Positions 11,671 through 21,386 of a DNA stretch of 64,000 nucleotides are shown one piece after another (positions within the stretch are counted from its first letter, which is position 1; every line of letters starts with the position of its first letter). Position numbers and translations under genes: made by a program. Source of the stretch: Mycolicibacterium setense (lineage in GTDB: Bacteria; Actinomycetota; Actinomycetes; Mycobacteriales; Mycobacteriaceae); contig NZ_JTJW01000003.1 in NCBI RefSeq assembly GCF_000805385.1, positions 372,001-436,000 of the forward strand. The letters run 5' to 3'. Below the pieces are notes generated by a model. The model worked only from the letters and a program-made list of their open reading frames with translations. It was not told where the DNA came from and did not search any database.

Positions 11671-12590
11671 CCGCCCGACTTGCGTTGGCGTCCCTTTTCA
11701 TCGTCGCGGCGGTGCTGGCTCGGCCGTGGCAGAGTAATACCGAACGCTGGGTGCTCGGGGTGTCCGTGGCCGCCGTGGTGCTGCTGCTGGCCTGGTGGGG
11801 TGGGTTGTTCCTGACCACTCGGATCGCCCGGCACCTCGCGGTGTGGCGGCGGAACCTCTCCAAGAAGCAGCCTGAGCAGCCGGTCGAGACAGAGACCGTC
11901 GTGCTGCGCGTCGATCCCGCGGATCCGGCCCAGCTGCCGGCAGTGGTCAGCTACCTCGACCGCTACGGGATCCGCTGCGACAAGGTACGCGTGACCCATC
12001 GCGACGCCGGTGGTTCGCGCCGAAGCTGGATCAGCCTGACCGTGGCCGCCCGCGACAATCTCGATGCGTTGCGCGCCCGCTCGTCGCGAATCCCGTTGCG
12101 GGACACCACGGAAATTGTCGGGCGTCGGCTTGCCGATCTCCTGCGTGAACAGGGCTGGACGGTCACGATCGTCGACGGCGTCGATTCCCCGCTGCCTGAC
12201 CCGGGCAAGGAGACCTGGCGCGGCGTGAAGGACGAGTCCGGATACGTTGCGGCATACCGAGTCAAGGTCAGTGACAAGCTGGAGGCCGCACTGGCCGGGA
12301 TCGGCGCTCTGCCGGCCCAGGAAACGTGGACGGCGCTGGAGTTCACCGGATCTCCGACACAACCGCAGTTGACGGTGAGCGCGGCGATCCGCACGCAGGA
12401 CCGGCCGTCACGCAAGGCTCCGCTGGCGGGAATGACGCCGGCGCGTGGCCGGCACCGCCCGGCGTTGGCGGCGCTGAACCCGTTGTCTTCGGACCGTCTG
12501 GAAGGTACTCCCGCCGCGCTGCCTCAGGCAGTGCTGGGCCGGGGCTCAGTCGAACATGAAATCCCGCAGGAAGCGGGTCATCCGGCGTAG
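11667..12590 (+). CDS. eccE3: ESX-3 membrane protein EccE3
   Basis: Last gene of the ESX-3 cluster, 307 residues, overlapping the mycP3 stop by 4 bases (ATGA). Two N-terminal transmembrane helices (about 4-22 and 28-48) precede a soluble periplasmic domain rich in basic and acidic residues. EccE sits at the periphery of the EccBCDE complex. The 3' end overlaps the convergent hydrolase gene by 45 bases, so the last 14 codons of each gene lie on opposite strands of the same DNA. Confidence 0.95.
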   Translation: MTARLALASLFIVAAVLARPWQSNTERWVLGVSVAAVVLLLAWWGGLFLTTRIARHLAVWRRNLSKKQPEQPVETETVVLRVDPADPAQLPAVVSYLDRYGIRCDKVRVTHRDAGGSRRSWISLTVAARDNLDALRARSSRIPLRDTTEIVGRRLADLLREQGWTVTIVDGVDSPLPDPGKETWRGVKDESGYVAAYRVKVSDKLEAALAGIGALPAQETWTALEFTGSPTQPQLTVSAAIRTQDRPSRKAPLAGMTPARGRHRPALAALNPLSSDRLEGTPAALPQAVLGRGSVEHEIPQEAGHPA

Positions 12591-13748
12591 GTAGTCCGGC
12601 TGGCTCACATGCAGTAGGTGGTTGCCCGGGAACCAGTGGAACGCGCAGCGATCCCAGTGTTCCCAGAGCATTTCGGCCTGCTGCGGCGGGGCCAGCCGGT
12701 CACCGAGCCCGGTGATGATCAGCCGTCGTTCCTTGGGAACCAGGGGTCGGTAGTTCAATGGTGAGGCGTATCGCGCCGCCGCCTCGGTCAACGCCGGATC
12801 GGTTCGGGCCACGAGCCGTTGCAGCGCCACGAGCTTGTTGGCCGGGAACCATTCGTCCACCGTGCGATCGGGTGTCACCACGGGCACATTCGGGACCACG
12901 GCCTGAATCCGATCGTCCACACTGGCCAGCAGCGCCGAGGTGAAGCCGCCGAGCGATATTCCGGTCAGGGCAATCCGGTCGACACCGGTGGACTCCAGAT
13001 AGTCGATCACCGAACGGAAGTCGTGCACTGCCTGGGCCATGGCCTCGGAGAAGCCGGCGTATCCGTGGGAGAAGAATCCGTACCCGCTGAACGGCGAGAA
13101 CCGTTCGGCGCGGCGACCGTGAAACGGCATGGTGTAGAGCAACACGTCGTACCCGGAGCGGTAGAACCACGGCAGCGACAGGAACAGTCCGTTCGCCAGA
13201 TACGGCGAACCCATGAACCCGTGGATCACGCACAGGGTGGGGTGGGGCCCGTCGTCGTGGCGCCAATGTTGTGCCCGGACAACGTTGTTGCGGGTGAAAC
13301 CGCCACACATCTCACGCAGCGCGGGGTTGACCGCGGTGAAGCCGCTGTCGAACCGGATGTTCTCCACCCGGCCGTGCGCGATCATCTCGGCGACCGGATT
13401 GGCCGGGCGGGTGGATACCTGGGGAAGCCGGGTCGGCGCCGGGAACGACACGGCGGGATCTTGTGCCGCAGCCAGATCCGCGTAGAACCGCATGTGGTCG
13501 TGCTCGGTTCGGGATTGCGACGGTGCCCGAATCGAAGCCAGCATCGACGCCAGCGTGGTCGGCACCATCGACGTGGCCACGATCGAAGCGACTCCGGTGC
13601 GCAACGCGATGTCGGCCAGTGCGGAGGCGTCGACGATCGCGCGCTGTCGCACAGTCAGATCCGCGCGGCGCGGCAGGCCGCGGGCGCCTGCATCACCACC
13701 GGGGACGTCGGGAACGGGAATCGGGGGTTCCACCGGGTCCGGGTCCAC
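12546..13748 (-). CDS. Alpha/beta hydrolase (Rv0293c-like)
   Basis: A 400-residue protein with an alpha/beta hydrolase domain in its C-terminal two thirds. The nucleophile elbow reads TGISLGGFT (Ser near 270), a plausible acid is in ITGLGDRLAPP and the His in FPGNHLLHVS. An oxyanion region HGFMGSPY comes earlier. The N-terminal 100 residues are Pro-rich then helical. The position directly convergent with eccE3, and the length, match M. tuberculosis Rv0293c. The substrate is unknown; a lipase or esterase activity is inference. No signal peptide is seen. Confidence 0.85.
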   Translation of the reverse strand: MDPDPVEPPIPVPDVPGGDAGARGLPRRADLTVRQRAIVDASALADIALRTGVASIVATSMVPTTLASMLASIRAPSQSRTEHDHMRFYADLAAAQDPAVSFPAPTRLPQVSTRPANPVAEMIAHGRVENIRFDSGFTAVNPALREMCGGFTRNNVVRAQHWRHDDGPHPTLCVIHGFMGSPYLANGLFLSLPWFYRSGYDVLLYTMPFHGRRAERFSPFSGYGFFSHGYAGFSEAMAQAVHDFRSVIDYLESTGVDRIALTGISLGGFTSALLASVDDRIQAVVPNVPVVTPDRTVDEWFPANKLVALQRLVARTDPALTEAAARYASPLNYRPLVPKERRLIITGLGDRLAPPQQAEMLWEHWDRCAFHWFPGNHLLHVSQPDYLRRMTRFLRDFMFD

Positions 13749-13771
13749 GATCCCTGATGCTAGCCAACCGC

Positions 13772-14650
13772 TCAGCTCAGGCCGAACAACTTCGCGGCGT
13801 TGTCGTGCAGAACATTGCGCCGCCAGGCGTCGTCGACACCGGGCAGATCGATGAGGTGGTGCACGGCCTCGGCGTACCCGTAGGGGATGTTCGGGAAGTC
13901 GCTGCCGAACAGGATGTGCTGACCCAGGGCCTTCAGGCGGCTCAACTCGGTTTTGGGGAACGGCATCATCTCTTCGACGAACGGGGTGAACGCCATCGTG
14001 GTGTCCAAACGCACATTGTCGTAGCGTTCGGCGAGATCGAGAAACGCCGAGTACTCAGGCATGCCCATGTGCGCGACGATCAGTGCCAGGCGCGGGTAGC
14101 GGCTCAACAACCGGGCGATGGGCTCCGGGCCGGTGAAGTCACCGGGCGCCGGGCCGGACCCGCAGTGGATGACGACCGGGACACCGGCGTCCTCGATGAG
14201 CCCCCAGACGTTGTCGAGCAGGGAATCGTTGGGTTCGTAGTTGCCCACCTGAATGTGAGCCTTGAACACCTGGGTACCTGCGGCGATGGCGTCGGCGACG
14301 TAGCCCTTTGCCTCGGGTTCCGGGTAGAACGTGGCGGTGGCCAGGCAATCCGGGGTGTCCTGCGCGAAGGCGCGCGCCCATTGGTTGAGCCAGGCTGCCA
14401 TGTTCGGCTTGTGCGGGTAGACCAGCGAGGTGAACTTTCGGATGCCGAACTCCCGAAGCGTGGCGACCCGCTTGGCCTCATCGGCGCGGTAGGTGATGGG
14501 CCATTCCCGGCCGATCAGCGGGCCCTGACTGTCGAAGTACTGCCACACCTTGTCCATGACGTTCTTGGGCATGAAGTGGGTGTGCACGTCGACGATGCCG
14601 GGCAGGCCCAGATCGGTCCAGATCTTGCGGACTTCGTTCGCTTCATCCAT
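13772..14650 (-). CDS. Amidohydrolase 2 family metal-dependent hydrolase
   Basis: A 292-residue TIM-barrel hydrolase of the amidohydrolase-2 type. The metal-binding HxH is near the N-terminus (DVHTHFMPK), a barrel His is in [10 protein letters not shown] and the late Asp in [11 protein letters not shown]. Related proteins are decarboxylases or lactonases acting on aromatic or carboxylic substrates; the substrate here cannot be named. The gene lies 23 bases upstream of the start side of the Rv0293c-like hydrolase gene, on the same strand, so the two may be co-transcribed. Confidence 0.85.
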   Translation of the reverse strand: MDEANEVRKIWTDLGLPGIVDVHTHFMPKNVMDKVWQYFDSQGPLIGREWPITYRADEAKRVATLREFGIRKFTSLVYPHKPNMAAWLNQWARAFAQDTPDCLATATFYPEPEAKGYVADAIAAGTQVFKAHIQVGNYEPNDSLLDNVWGLIEDAGVPVVIHCGSGPAPGDFTGPEPIARLLSRYPRLALIVAHMGMPEYSAFLDLAERYDNVRLDTTMAFTPFVEEMMPFPKTELSRLKALGQHILFGSDFPNIPYGYAEAVHHLIDLPGVDDAWRRNVLHDNAAKLFGLS

Positions 14651-14768
14651 CGTGTCCCGACCCTATCGACCCACATCGCCACGCGGCGAAGCGCCGCCTT
14701 CCACCTCTGGGTCGTCCGGAGCGGTTCTGCGCAGCCCCGGTGGAGACCGACGCAGGCATGATCGGGTT

Positions 14769-15551
14769 ATGTGGAATCCGGACACCTACCTCAACTTCGC
14801 CGACCATCGGGGCCGGCCGTTCTACGACTTGCTCTCGCGGGTAGGGGCCACGGCGCCGCGCCGCGTGGTCGATCTGGGATGCGGCCCGGGCAACCTGACC
14901 GAGACGCTGCTGCAGCGCTGGCCCGATGCCACGCTGGAGGCCTGGGACAGCTCACCGGAAATGGTGGCGGCCGCGCGGGCCCGCGGGCTTGAGGCGCACG
15001 CCGGTGCCATCGAGGACTGGACACCACAACCCGACAGCGACGTGGTGATCTCCAACGCCGCTCTGCAATGGGTGCCCTCGCATCGCGAGCTCGTCGTGCG
15101 GTGGGCCGGACAGCTACCGGCCGGGGCCTGGATCGCCTTCCAGGTGCCGGGCAACTTCGATGCGCCCTCGCACCACGCGGTGCGTGAGCTGGCGCGGCGC
15201 GAGCCGTTCATCGAGCCGCTGCGGGACATGCCCTGGCGGGACGTGGGCCAGGTCGACACCCCGGCGGAATACGCGGGGCTGCTGACCGACGCGGGATGCG
15301 CCGTGGATGCCTGGGAAACCACCTATGTGCACCAATTGTCTGGTGAGACACCGGTTCTGAACTGGATCACCGGAACGGCTCTGACTCAGGTCAAAGGCAG
15401 GCTGACCGACGAGTTGTGGGACCAGTATCGCCAGGCCATCATCCCGATGCTGGCCGAGGCCTACCCGAGGCGCGGGGACGGCACCACGTTCTTCCCGTTT
15501 CGGCGGGTATTCGTGGTCGCTCAGGTCCCACACACGATCGAGGCACGATGA
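14769..15551 (+). CDS. tam: Trans-aconitate 2-methyltransferase
   Basis: SAM-dependent methyltransferase of 260 residues that methylates trans-aconitate, a by-product that inhibits aconitase. The SAM-binding motif I is [13 protein letters not shown] near residue 32. The start [15 protein letters not shown] is typical of Tam and fixes the ATG at 14769, although the frame is open further upstream. Length (about 260) and location beside ESX-3 match M. tuberculosis Rv0294. The stop overlaps the next gene (ATGA at 15548-15551), so the two form a transcription unit. Confidence 0.92.
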   Translation: MWNPDTYLNFADHRGRPFYDLLSRVGATAPRRVVDLGCGPGNLTETLLQRWPDATLEAWDSSPEMVAAARARGLEAHAGAIEDWTPQPDSDVVISNAALQWVPSHRELVVRWAGQLPAGAWIAFQVPGNFDAPSHHAVRELARREPFIEPLRDMPWRDVGQVDTPAEYAGLLTDAGCAVDAWETTYVHQLSGETPVLNWITGTALTQVKGRLTDELWDQYRQAIIPMLAEAYPRRGDGTTFFPFRRVFVVAQVPHTIEAR

Positions 15552-16738
15552 CCGACAACCCGGCTGAAGTAGTCGAAGAAGCCGCGCACCCGTCCCGCCG
15601 GCGGCGCCATCGGTGGCGCCGCATGGCAGTGGTGACGGCGGTACTGGCGCTGCTGTTCGGGGTGCCGTGGTGGACGCTGGTGGTGTCCGGTGCGGCGTGG
15701 CCCGGACCGGTCGTCGTCGCCGGCAGCGTGCTGTTCGCCGCAGGGTTGGTCGGCTTGCCCGCGCTGCTGATCAGCGGCCACGGCCGCCGCAGTGACCGCG
15801 CGGCAGCTTTGGGCGACGCGCTACTCGGCGTGATATGGGTGCTGTTCGTCTGGTCGGTAGTCGGTCAGCTGCTGGCGTTGGGGTTACTGACCGGCGGGGT
15901 GGCCGAACCGGTGCGCTCACGGATGGTGGCAGTCGCGGTCATCGCGGTTTCCGTCGTCCTGCTCGGCTGGGGACACTTCGAGGCGATGCGGGTGCCACGG
16001 GTCAAACACGTCCAGGTCCGGATCCCGCGTCTCGGCCGCGGGTTGGACGGACTGCGCGTCGCGATGATCACCGACACCCACTACGGACCGCTGGAGCGGG
16101 TGCGGTGGTCAGCGGCGGTGGTGGCCCGGGTGAACGAACTCGAAGCCGACGTGGTGTGCCACGTCGGCGACATCGCCGACGGGACCGTCGACATCCGTCG
16201 GGAGCAGGCCGCTCCGCTCGCCGCGGTGCGGGCGGCCTCGGCGCGGGTCTACGTGACCGGTAACCATGAATACTTCAGCGAGGCACAGGGCTGGCTCGAC
16301 TACATGGAGACCATCGGCTGGGACGTCCTGCACAACCGGCACATCATCGTCGAGCGCGACGGCGACCGGCTGGTGGTCGCGGGTGTGGACGACGACACCG
16401 CCGGGGCGTCCGGGGTGCCAGGCCACGGCGAGGATCTCGCCACCGCCCTATCCGGAGCTGATCCTGGGCTGCCGGTGCTACTGCTCGCACACCAGCCCAA
16501 GCAGATCCCGCAGGCGGTGGCCGCCGGGGTGGATCTGCAGATCTCCGGACACACGCACGGCGGTCAGATCTGGCCGTTCAATTTCTTGGTCCGGCTCGAC
16601 CAGCCGTCCGTGCACGGGCTGAGCCGGCACGGCGACCGGACGCAGCTCTACACCAGCCGCGGCACCGGGTTCTGGGGCCCACCGTTCCGGGTGTTCGCCT
16701 CCAGTGAGATCACCGTTCTGACGCTTCGGGCGACGTGA
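15548..16738 (+). CDS. Membrane-anchored metallophosphoesterase
   Basis: A 396-residue protein with four or five N-terminal transmembrane helices (about 25-140) and a calcineurin-type phosphoesterase domain. All five metal motifs are visible in order: [27 protein letters not shown] and SGHTHGGQ. This resembles the YkuE/YaeI group, for which lipid-linked or nucleotide phosphate substrates have been proposed. It is translationally coupled to tam. The cytoplasmic or outer location of the catalytic domain is not settled by the sequence. Confidence 0.9.
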   Translation: MTDNPAEVVEEAAHPSRRRRHRWRRMAVVTAVLALLFGVPWWTLVVSGAAWPGPVVVAGSVLFAAGLVGLPALLISGHGRRSDRAAALGDALLGVIWVLFVWSVVGQLLALGLLTGGVAEPVRSRMVAVAVIAVSVVLLGWGHFEAMRVPRVKHVQVRIPRLGRGLDGLRVAMITDTHYGPLERVRWSAAVVARVNELEADVVCHVGDIADGTVDIRREQAAPLAAVRAASARVYVTGNHEYFSEAQGWLDYMETIGWDVLHNRHIIVERDGDRLVVAGVDDDTAGASGVPGHGEDLATALSGADPGLPVLLLAHQPKQIPQAVAAGVDLQISGHTHGGQIWPFNFLVRLDQPSVHGLSRHGDRTQLYTSRGTGFWGPPFRVFASSEITVLTLRAT

Positions 16739-16793
16739 TCCGCTGATGCGCGACGGCTTTCGGTGGACAGTCATTACCTAGGACGTAATCGAC

Positions 16794-17666
16794 ATGCGTA
16801 CCTTCACGTTCGACCATTGGCGTATGCCGACATTCAAGAGCGCCGACCTTCTCGACATCCACTACATCGACATCGGATCCGGTCCGGCCCTGGTCTTCAC
16901 CCACTCGTGGGGACTCAACTCGGGCCAATGGAGTCAGGTGATCCAACGCCTGGTGGACAAGGGCTTTCGGTGTGTTGCCTATGACCGGCGCGGGCACGGA
17001 CGCTCGGGCGCCTATGCCGGCGACTGGACGGTGGATCTGCTGGCCGACGACCTGGCCGCGCTGCTCGATCACCTGCATCTCGACGACGTGACACTGGTCG
17101 GACATTCGCTGGGTTGTGGTGAGATCGTGCGCTACCTCAGCCGCTACGGGGCGGCACGGGTGACCCGGGGTGTTCTCGTGGCGGCCCAGCTTCCGCTGGT
17201 GGTCAAGACCCCGGACAACCCCGATGGTGTCCCCGAGGCGATGCTCGACGGAATGATCGCCGAGCTGGAACGCGATGTGCGGCAATGGTGTGTCGACAAC
17301 GTCGCACCCTTCTTCGGAGATCACGCGGTGTCGCCCGAGGTTGTCGACTGGACCGTGGATGAGGTCGTCGCTGTGCCCGTCGAGACTCTGGTCGCCACCC
17401 AGAGGATGGGTGCCCACACCGACCACCGTGCCGAGCTCACCGGCCTGGACCTGCCGATTGTGCTGCTGCACGGCGACGCCGACGTGTCGACGCCTATCGA
17501 GCTCACCGGGCGACGTGCGGCCGCACTGCTGCCGCAGGCCGAGCTCATCGAGATCCCCGGCGCCGCCCACGGTTTGTACATCACCCATGCCGACCGGGTG
17601 ATCGATGCGATTTGTGTGCGTTCACCGGCGCTCACCGCCGCTGAACGCACACAAATCACGGGTTAG
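16794..17666 (+). CDS. Alpha/beta hydrolase (esterase / cofactor-free haloperoxidase type)
   Basis: A 290-residue alpha/beta hydrolase. The nucleophile Ser is in LVGHSLGCGEIV (near 105), the acid Asp in LLHGDADVSTP and the His in PGAAHGLYITH. The GHS.GGGE-like elbow and the lid region are like non-haem chloroperoxidases and arylesterases. ATG at 16794 is the first start; MPTFKSAD at 16824 is an alternative. The end of the frame overlaps the convergent cysNC stop by 4 bases and contains a strong inverted repeat (see 17610-17656). Confidence 0.85.
   Translation: MRTFTFDHWRMPTFKSADLLDIHYIDIGSGPALVFTHSWGLNSGQWSQVIQRLVDKGFRCVAYDRRGHGRSGAYAGDWTVDLLADDLAALLDHLHLDDVTLVGHSLGCGEIVRYLSRYGAARVTRGVLVAAQLPLVVKTPDNPDGVPEAMLDGMIAELERDVRQWCVDNVAPFFGDHAVSPEVVDWTVDEVVAVPVETLVATQRMGAHTDHRAELTGLDLPIVLLHGDADVSTPIELTGRRAAALLPQAELIEIPGAAHGLYITHADRVIDAICVRSPALTAAERTQITG
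17610..17656. terminator. Long hairpin inside a convergent gene junction
   Basis: Perfect 15-base arms (17610-17624 and 17642-17656, outer end ATTTGTGTGCGTTCA) enclose a single C/C mismatch and an inner 5-bp stem with a CTCAC loop. The structure lies within the last codons of the hydrolase gene and 7 bases from the cysNC stop on the other strand. No U-tract follows, but mycobacterial intrinsic terminators often lack one, so a bidirectional terminator is the simplest reading. It could instead be a copy of a dispersed palindrome. Confidence 0.6.
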
Positions 17667-19564
17667 CGGCGGGTGTTGAGAAAGTCGATGACCTGTTGGA
17701 CCAGGTCGTCGATGACAGCGCCGGTGGTGTCGAGCACCAGATCGGGATTCTCGGGCGCCTCGTAGGGAGCGTCGACCCCGGTCAGTCCCTTGAGCTCACC
17801 GGCGCGGGCCCGCGCATACAGCCCCTTGGGATCGCGGCGCTCGCACTCGGCCAGCGAGGTCGCGACGTGCACCTCGATGAACGGCAGCTTGGCGGCGTCG
17901 TTGAGGGCCCGCGCCGTGTCCCGGTCCGACTTCAGCGGCGACACCAACGATGCCAGCGCCACCACACCCGCATCGGCCAGCAGTCGGGTCAGATGCCCGA
18001 CGCGGCGGATGTTCTCGGTGCGATCCCCGGCCGAGAAACCGAGGTCATCGGACAGGCCGTGACGCAGGTTGTCCCCGTCGAGCAGATAGGCCACCTGGCC
18101 CGATTCGACCAGGGCCCGCTCGACGGCCACCGCCAGCGTGGACTTGCCCGATGCGGGCAGGCCGGTGAACCAGATGGTGGCGCCGCGTTGTCCGGTGCTG
18201 TTCCAGCGGTATTCGCGGTCCAGCGACGACGGATGCCATTTGATGTCGGACCGGTTGTGTCCGCTCGGCTTGAGTTCCCGGGCCTCGATGATGATCCCGG
18301 CGCCGACGGTGTCGTTCGAGACCTCGTCGATCAGTATGAACGCGCCGTTGTCGCGGTTGTCGGCGTAGTTGTCGGCCACCAGTACCGAGCTGGTGCGCAA
18401 GGTGATCGAGCCGATGTCGTTGAGCGTCAACTCGACCGGGGCCTCGACCTCGTTCAGGGTCTCCGGGTCCAGTTTGGTGTGCAACTCCTGGACCGTGGCT
18501 CGCACCGTGCGGGTGCCGTGCTTGAGAGCCAGCCGGTCGCCTGCCCGCAGCGGATTGTCGAAGAACCAGCACACCGTCGCGTCGATCTCACGGGCCAGCA
18601 CCGGCGCCACGGCCTCCGAGGCGCCGCTGACGAAGACATCGCCGCGGCCGACGTCGATATCGTCGGCCAGCTCGATCGAAACCGAGAGCGGCGCAACGCC
18701 TACCGATCGGTCATCGTCCAGAGTGTCCAACGCCGTCACCACCGAGCGGGTCCCGGCCGGCAGGCTCACCACCGGGTCACCGACCTGGAGCGTGCCCGCG
18801 GACAGCCGGCCGGTGTAGCGGCGACGTTGCTCGGGTGTCGGCCTCGACACCCACTGCACCGCCAGTCGCAGGTTCGCCGGATCGGCATGGGGCGCCGTCA
18901 GTTCGATGCCTTCGAGGTATTCGAGCAGGGTCGGCCCGTCGTACCACGGGGTGTTCTCCGAGCGGTGTACGACGTTGTCACCCAGCTTGGCCGCGATCGG
19001 GATGACGGTGAGATCGAGCCCGCCGAGCCGGTCGGCCACCTGCTGCAGCTCTTCCTCGACCTCGTTGAACCGGCCCTTGTCGAAGTCGACCAGATCGATC
19101 TTGTTGACGGTGGCCACGAAGTGCTTGATGCCCAACAGTTTCGCGATGCGGGCGTGGCGCCGGGTCTGACGCAGTACCCCGGCCCGGGCATCGACCAAGA
19201 GAATGGCCACGTGTGCGTTGGAGGCGCCGGTGAACATGTTGCGGGTGTAGCGCTCGTGTCCGGGAGTGTCGGCGAGGATGTAGCTACGGGTGGCAGTGGA
19301 GAAGAACCGGTAGGCCACATCGATGGTGATGCCCTGCTCCCGTTCGGCCCGCAGGCCGTCGGACAGCGCCGCCAGGTCGGCTATGCCGTCCGAATCGGTC
19401 ACGGCCTCAAGATGATCCAGCGGCAGGCTGTCTGTGTCGTGCAACAGGCGGCCGATCAGGGTGCTCTTGCCGTCGTCGACCGAACCGGCCGTGGTGATGC
19501 GAAGAAGCTGACGCGGCCGTGCCTGATTCCCCGTCTCTCCGCTGCGCTCCGCTCGCCTCGTCAT
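17663..19564 (-). CDS. cysNC: Bifunctional sulfate adenylyltransferase subunit 1 / APS kinase
   Basis: A 633-residue fusion. The N-terminal two thirds is the CysN GTPase (P-loop GSVDDGKST at 27-35, G3 DTPGHERY, G4 NKIDLVD) that drives ATP sulfurylase; the C-terminal third (from about 455) is APS kinase CysC with P-loop GLPASGKST. With CysD it turns sulfate and ATP into APS and then PAPS. The start overlaps the cysD stop by one base (TGATG). The fusion is standard in mycobacteria. As the last gene of stf0-cysD-cysNC it supplies PAPS for the sulfotransferase as well as for assimilation. Confidence 0.96.
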   Translation of the reverse strand: MTRRAERSGETGNQARPRQLLRITTAGSVDDGKSTLIGRLLHDTDSLPLDHLEAVTDSDGIADLAALSDGLRAEREQGITIDVAYRFFSTATRSYILADTPGHERYTRNMFTGASNAHVAILLVDARAGVLRQTRRHARIAKLLGIKHFVATVNKIDLVDFDKGRFNEVEEELQQVADRLGGLDLTVIPIAAKLGDNVVHRSENTPWYDGPTLLEYLEGIELTAPHADPANLRLAVQWVSRPTPEQRRRYTGRLSAGTLQVGDPVVSLPAGTRSVVTALDTLDDDRSVGVAPLSVSIELADDIDVGRGDVFVSGASEAVAPVLAREIDATVCWFFDNPLRAGDRLALKHGTRTVRATVQELHTKLDPETLNEVEAPVELTLNDIGSITLRTSSVLVADNYADNRDNGAFILIDEVSNDTVGAGIIIEARELKPSGHNRSDIKWHPSSLDREYRWNSTGQRGATIWFTGLPASGKSTLAVAVERALVESGQVAYLLDGDNLRHGLSDDLGFSAGDRTENIRRVGHLTRLLADAGVVALASLVSPLKSDRDTARALNDAAKLPFIEVHVATSLAECERRDPKGLYARARAGELKGLTGVDAPYEAPENPDLVLDTTGAVIDDLVQQVIDFLNTRR

Positions 19565-20508
19565 CAGAAATAGCCCTCTCGCTTGCGGTCTTCCATGGCG
19601 GCGACCGACGTGCGGTCATCGGCGCGGGTCTCGCCCCGCTCGGAGACAGTGGCCGCCGAGATCTCCGTGATCACCCGGTCGATGGTGGTGGCCTCCGACC
19701 GGACGGCTCCGGTGATGGTGAGATCGCCGACCGTGCGGTAGCGCACCCACTCCACAGCCGACCGCTCGGCGCCGACGGGCCGGGCGTACTCCGAGACCGC
19801 GAGCAGGATGCCGTCGCGTTCGAAGACCTCGCGTTGGTGGGCGAAGTAGATCGACGGCAGCTCAAGGTTTTCCAGCTCGATGTAGCGCCAGATGTCGAGT
19901 TCGGTCCAGTTCGACAGTGGGAATACCCGAACCTGCTCGCCCTTGCGGATCCTGCCGTTGTAGAGGGCCCACGGCTCGGGCCGCTGGGCCCGCGGATCCC
20001 ACTGGCCGAACTCGTCGCGGAAACTCAGGATGCGTTCCTTGGCGCGTGCTCGCTCCTCGTCGCGGCGGGCGCCACCGAATGCCGCGTCGAAACCGCCGGC
20101 CTCCAGCGCGTCGAGCAGCGTGCGGGTCTGCTGTCGATTACGGGACGCGCCCGGTCCCGGATCGGCGACTCGGCCGCTGTCGATGGTTTCCTGCACCGAC
20201 CCGACGAGCAGCTTGTGCCCGACGCCGGTGGTCCGCCGGTCCCGGAACTCGATGACCTCCGGGAAGTTGTGCCCGGTGTCCACGTGCAGCACCGGGAACG
20301 GCAACGGCGAAGGGCGGAACGCCTTCTCGGCCAGGCGCAGCAGGACGATGGAGTCCTTGCCCGCGGAGAACAGCAGCACCGGGCGCTGCAGTTCGGCCAC
20401 CACCTCGCGAATGATGTGGACGGCTTCGGCTTCCAGTAGCCGCAGCTCGTCGACATGCAAGAGATCGGTACTTGTTGCTCTTCGCGCAAGCGGCTCATCG
20501 ATACTCAT
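19564..20508 (-). CDS. cysD: Sulfate adenylyltransferase subunit 2
   Basis: The catalytic small subunit of ATP sulfurylase, 314 residues, of the PP-loop/PAPS-reductase fold (PP-motif [10 protein letters not shown] near residue 47). It forms APS with the GTPase half of CysN. The frame is open to 21153, but the start used is the ATG at 20508 ([14 protein letters not shown]): it overlaps the stf0 stop by 4 bases and gives the normal family length, while the extra upstream sequence is only the shadow of stf0. It sits between stf0 and cysNC in a fully overlapping operon. Confidence 0.95.
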   Translation of the reverse strand: MSIDEPLARRATSTDLLHVDELRLLEAEAVHIIREVVAELQRPVLLFSAGKDSIVLLRLAEKAFRPSPLPFPVLHVDTGHNFPEVIEFRDRRTTGVGHKLLVGSVQETIDSGRVADPGPGASRNRQQTRTLLDALEAGGFDAAFGGARRDEERARAKERILSFRDEFGQWDPRAQRPEPWALYNGRIRKGEQVRVFPLSNWTELDIWRYIELENLELPSIYFAHQREVFERDGILLAVSEYARPVGAERSAVEWVRYRTVGDLTITGAVRSEATTIDRVITEISAATVSERGETRADDRTSVAAMEDRKREGYF

Positions 20509-21308
20509 ACCGGCAGGCCCTCCTTTTCGGCGTCCTTGCGGTAGCGATCCACCCACTCGTCGGATCGCTGGTCGGCCTGGCGTTCCAGCACCGGCTGCGG
20601 GGCCAGCCGCGGGTCGAGGCCGAGCGCTTCGAGCACGGTGGCCACCACGGTGGTGAGGTTGCGCCACAGGTAGGGATACGAGATGTCGATGGGGGAGATG
20701 TTCTCCTCGGCGAACCAGGCGCGCCAACCCTCTTCCTGGGCCTGCAGCAGCTTGATCACGTGGGCGATGGCGCCGGCATGGTATTCGGCCCGGGCGTCGC
20801 GCGCCGGATCGGCACGCCCCCGCCAGACCCTGGTCTGTACCGCCCGCCAGAATGAAACTGCCTGTGACACAACGTCGGGGCGGTAGACGTGGATCAGCAC
20901 CGGGTCGCTGCCGATGACATCGCGGATCGCGGCGAGCAGTCCGGGCCCCGAGCGCTCGGGCAGACCCTCGGCGCGCTCGAGCAACAGCGGGGTCTGGTTC
21001 CACATCAGCTTGCCGCCCCACACCCCGTTGGGGGTGCGGCCGACCGTGCGGATGTAGTCGCGCCAGATCTCCGAGGGGGCCAGGTCGGGCTTGCCCTCGA
21101 CCAGCGGATCGAGCAGTCGCAGGATCGACTGGTCTTCGACGTCGGCGAACCATTCCAGGGGCTGCGGCGACATGCTGGTCTGCGGCAGGTACTGGAAGAA
21201 CTCCTGCGGCTCGCCGGCCATGCCGGTGGCGCGCAGGGATTCCACCAGCAAGGTGCTGCCGCTGCGCTGGGAAGCGAGCACCAGGTAGGCAGTCGGATGA
21301 TCTGACAT
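20505..21308 (-). CDS. stf0: Trehalose 2-sulfotransferase Stf0
   Basis: Sulfotransferase of 267 residues that transfers sulfate from PAPS to the 2-position of trehalose, the first step towards sulfolipid-1 in pathogens. The PAPS 5'-phosphosulfate loop is near the N-terminus ([15 protein letters not shown]), followed by [11 protein letters not shown], typical of Stf0. The start used is [11 protein letters not shown] (21308); it gives exactly the length known for Stf0, while in-frame Met codons up to 21350 are probably untranslated. It is first in the stf0-cysD-cysNC operon. The M. tuberculosis counterpart is Rv0295c. Confidence 0.93.
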   Translation of the reverse strand: MSDHPTAYLVLASQRSGSTLLVESLRATGMAGEPQEFFQYLPQTSMSPQPLEWFADVEDQSILRLLDPLVEGKPDLAPSEIWRDYIRTVGRTPNGVWGGKLMWNQTPLLLERAEGLPERSGPGLLAAIRDVIGSDPVLIHVYRPDVVSQAVSFWRAVQTRVWRGRADPARDARAEYHAGAIAHVIKLLQAQEEGWRAWFAEENISPIDISYPYLWRNLTTVVATVLEALGLDPRLAPQPVLERQADQRSDEWVDRYRKDAEKEGLPV

Positions 21309-21386
21309 GGGCGAGACTCTAACCATCATTGGTTTGCGGCGCCTATTCAAAGAAGCGTCAAGAGTTTTAGCTCACGGAGATGAAAA

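Noticed and set aside
17696..19573. 625-codon open frame on the plus strand
   Set aside because: Shadow of cysNC, which has clear GTPase and APS-kinase motifs on the other strand.
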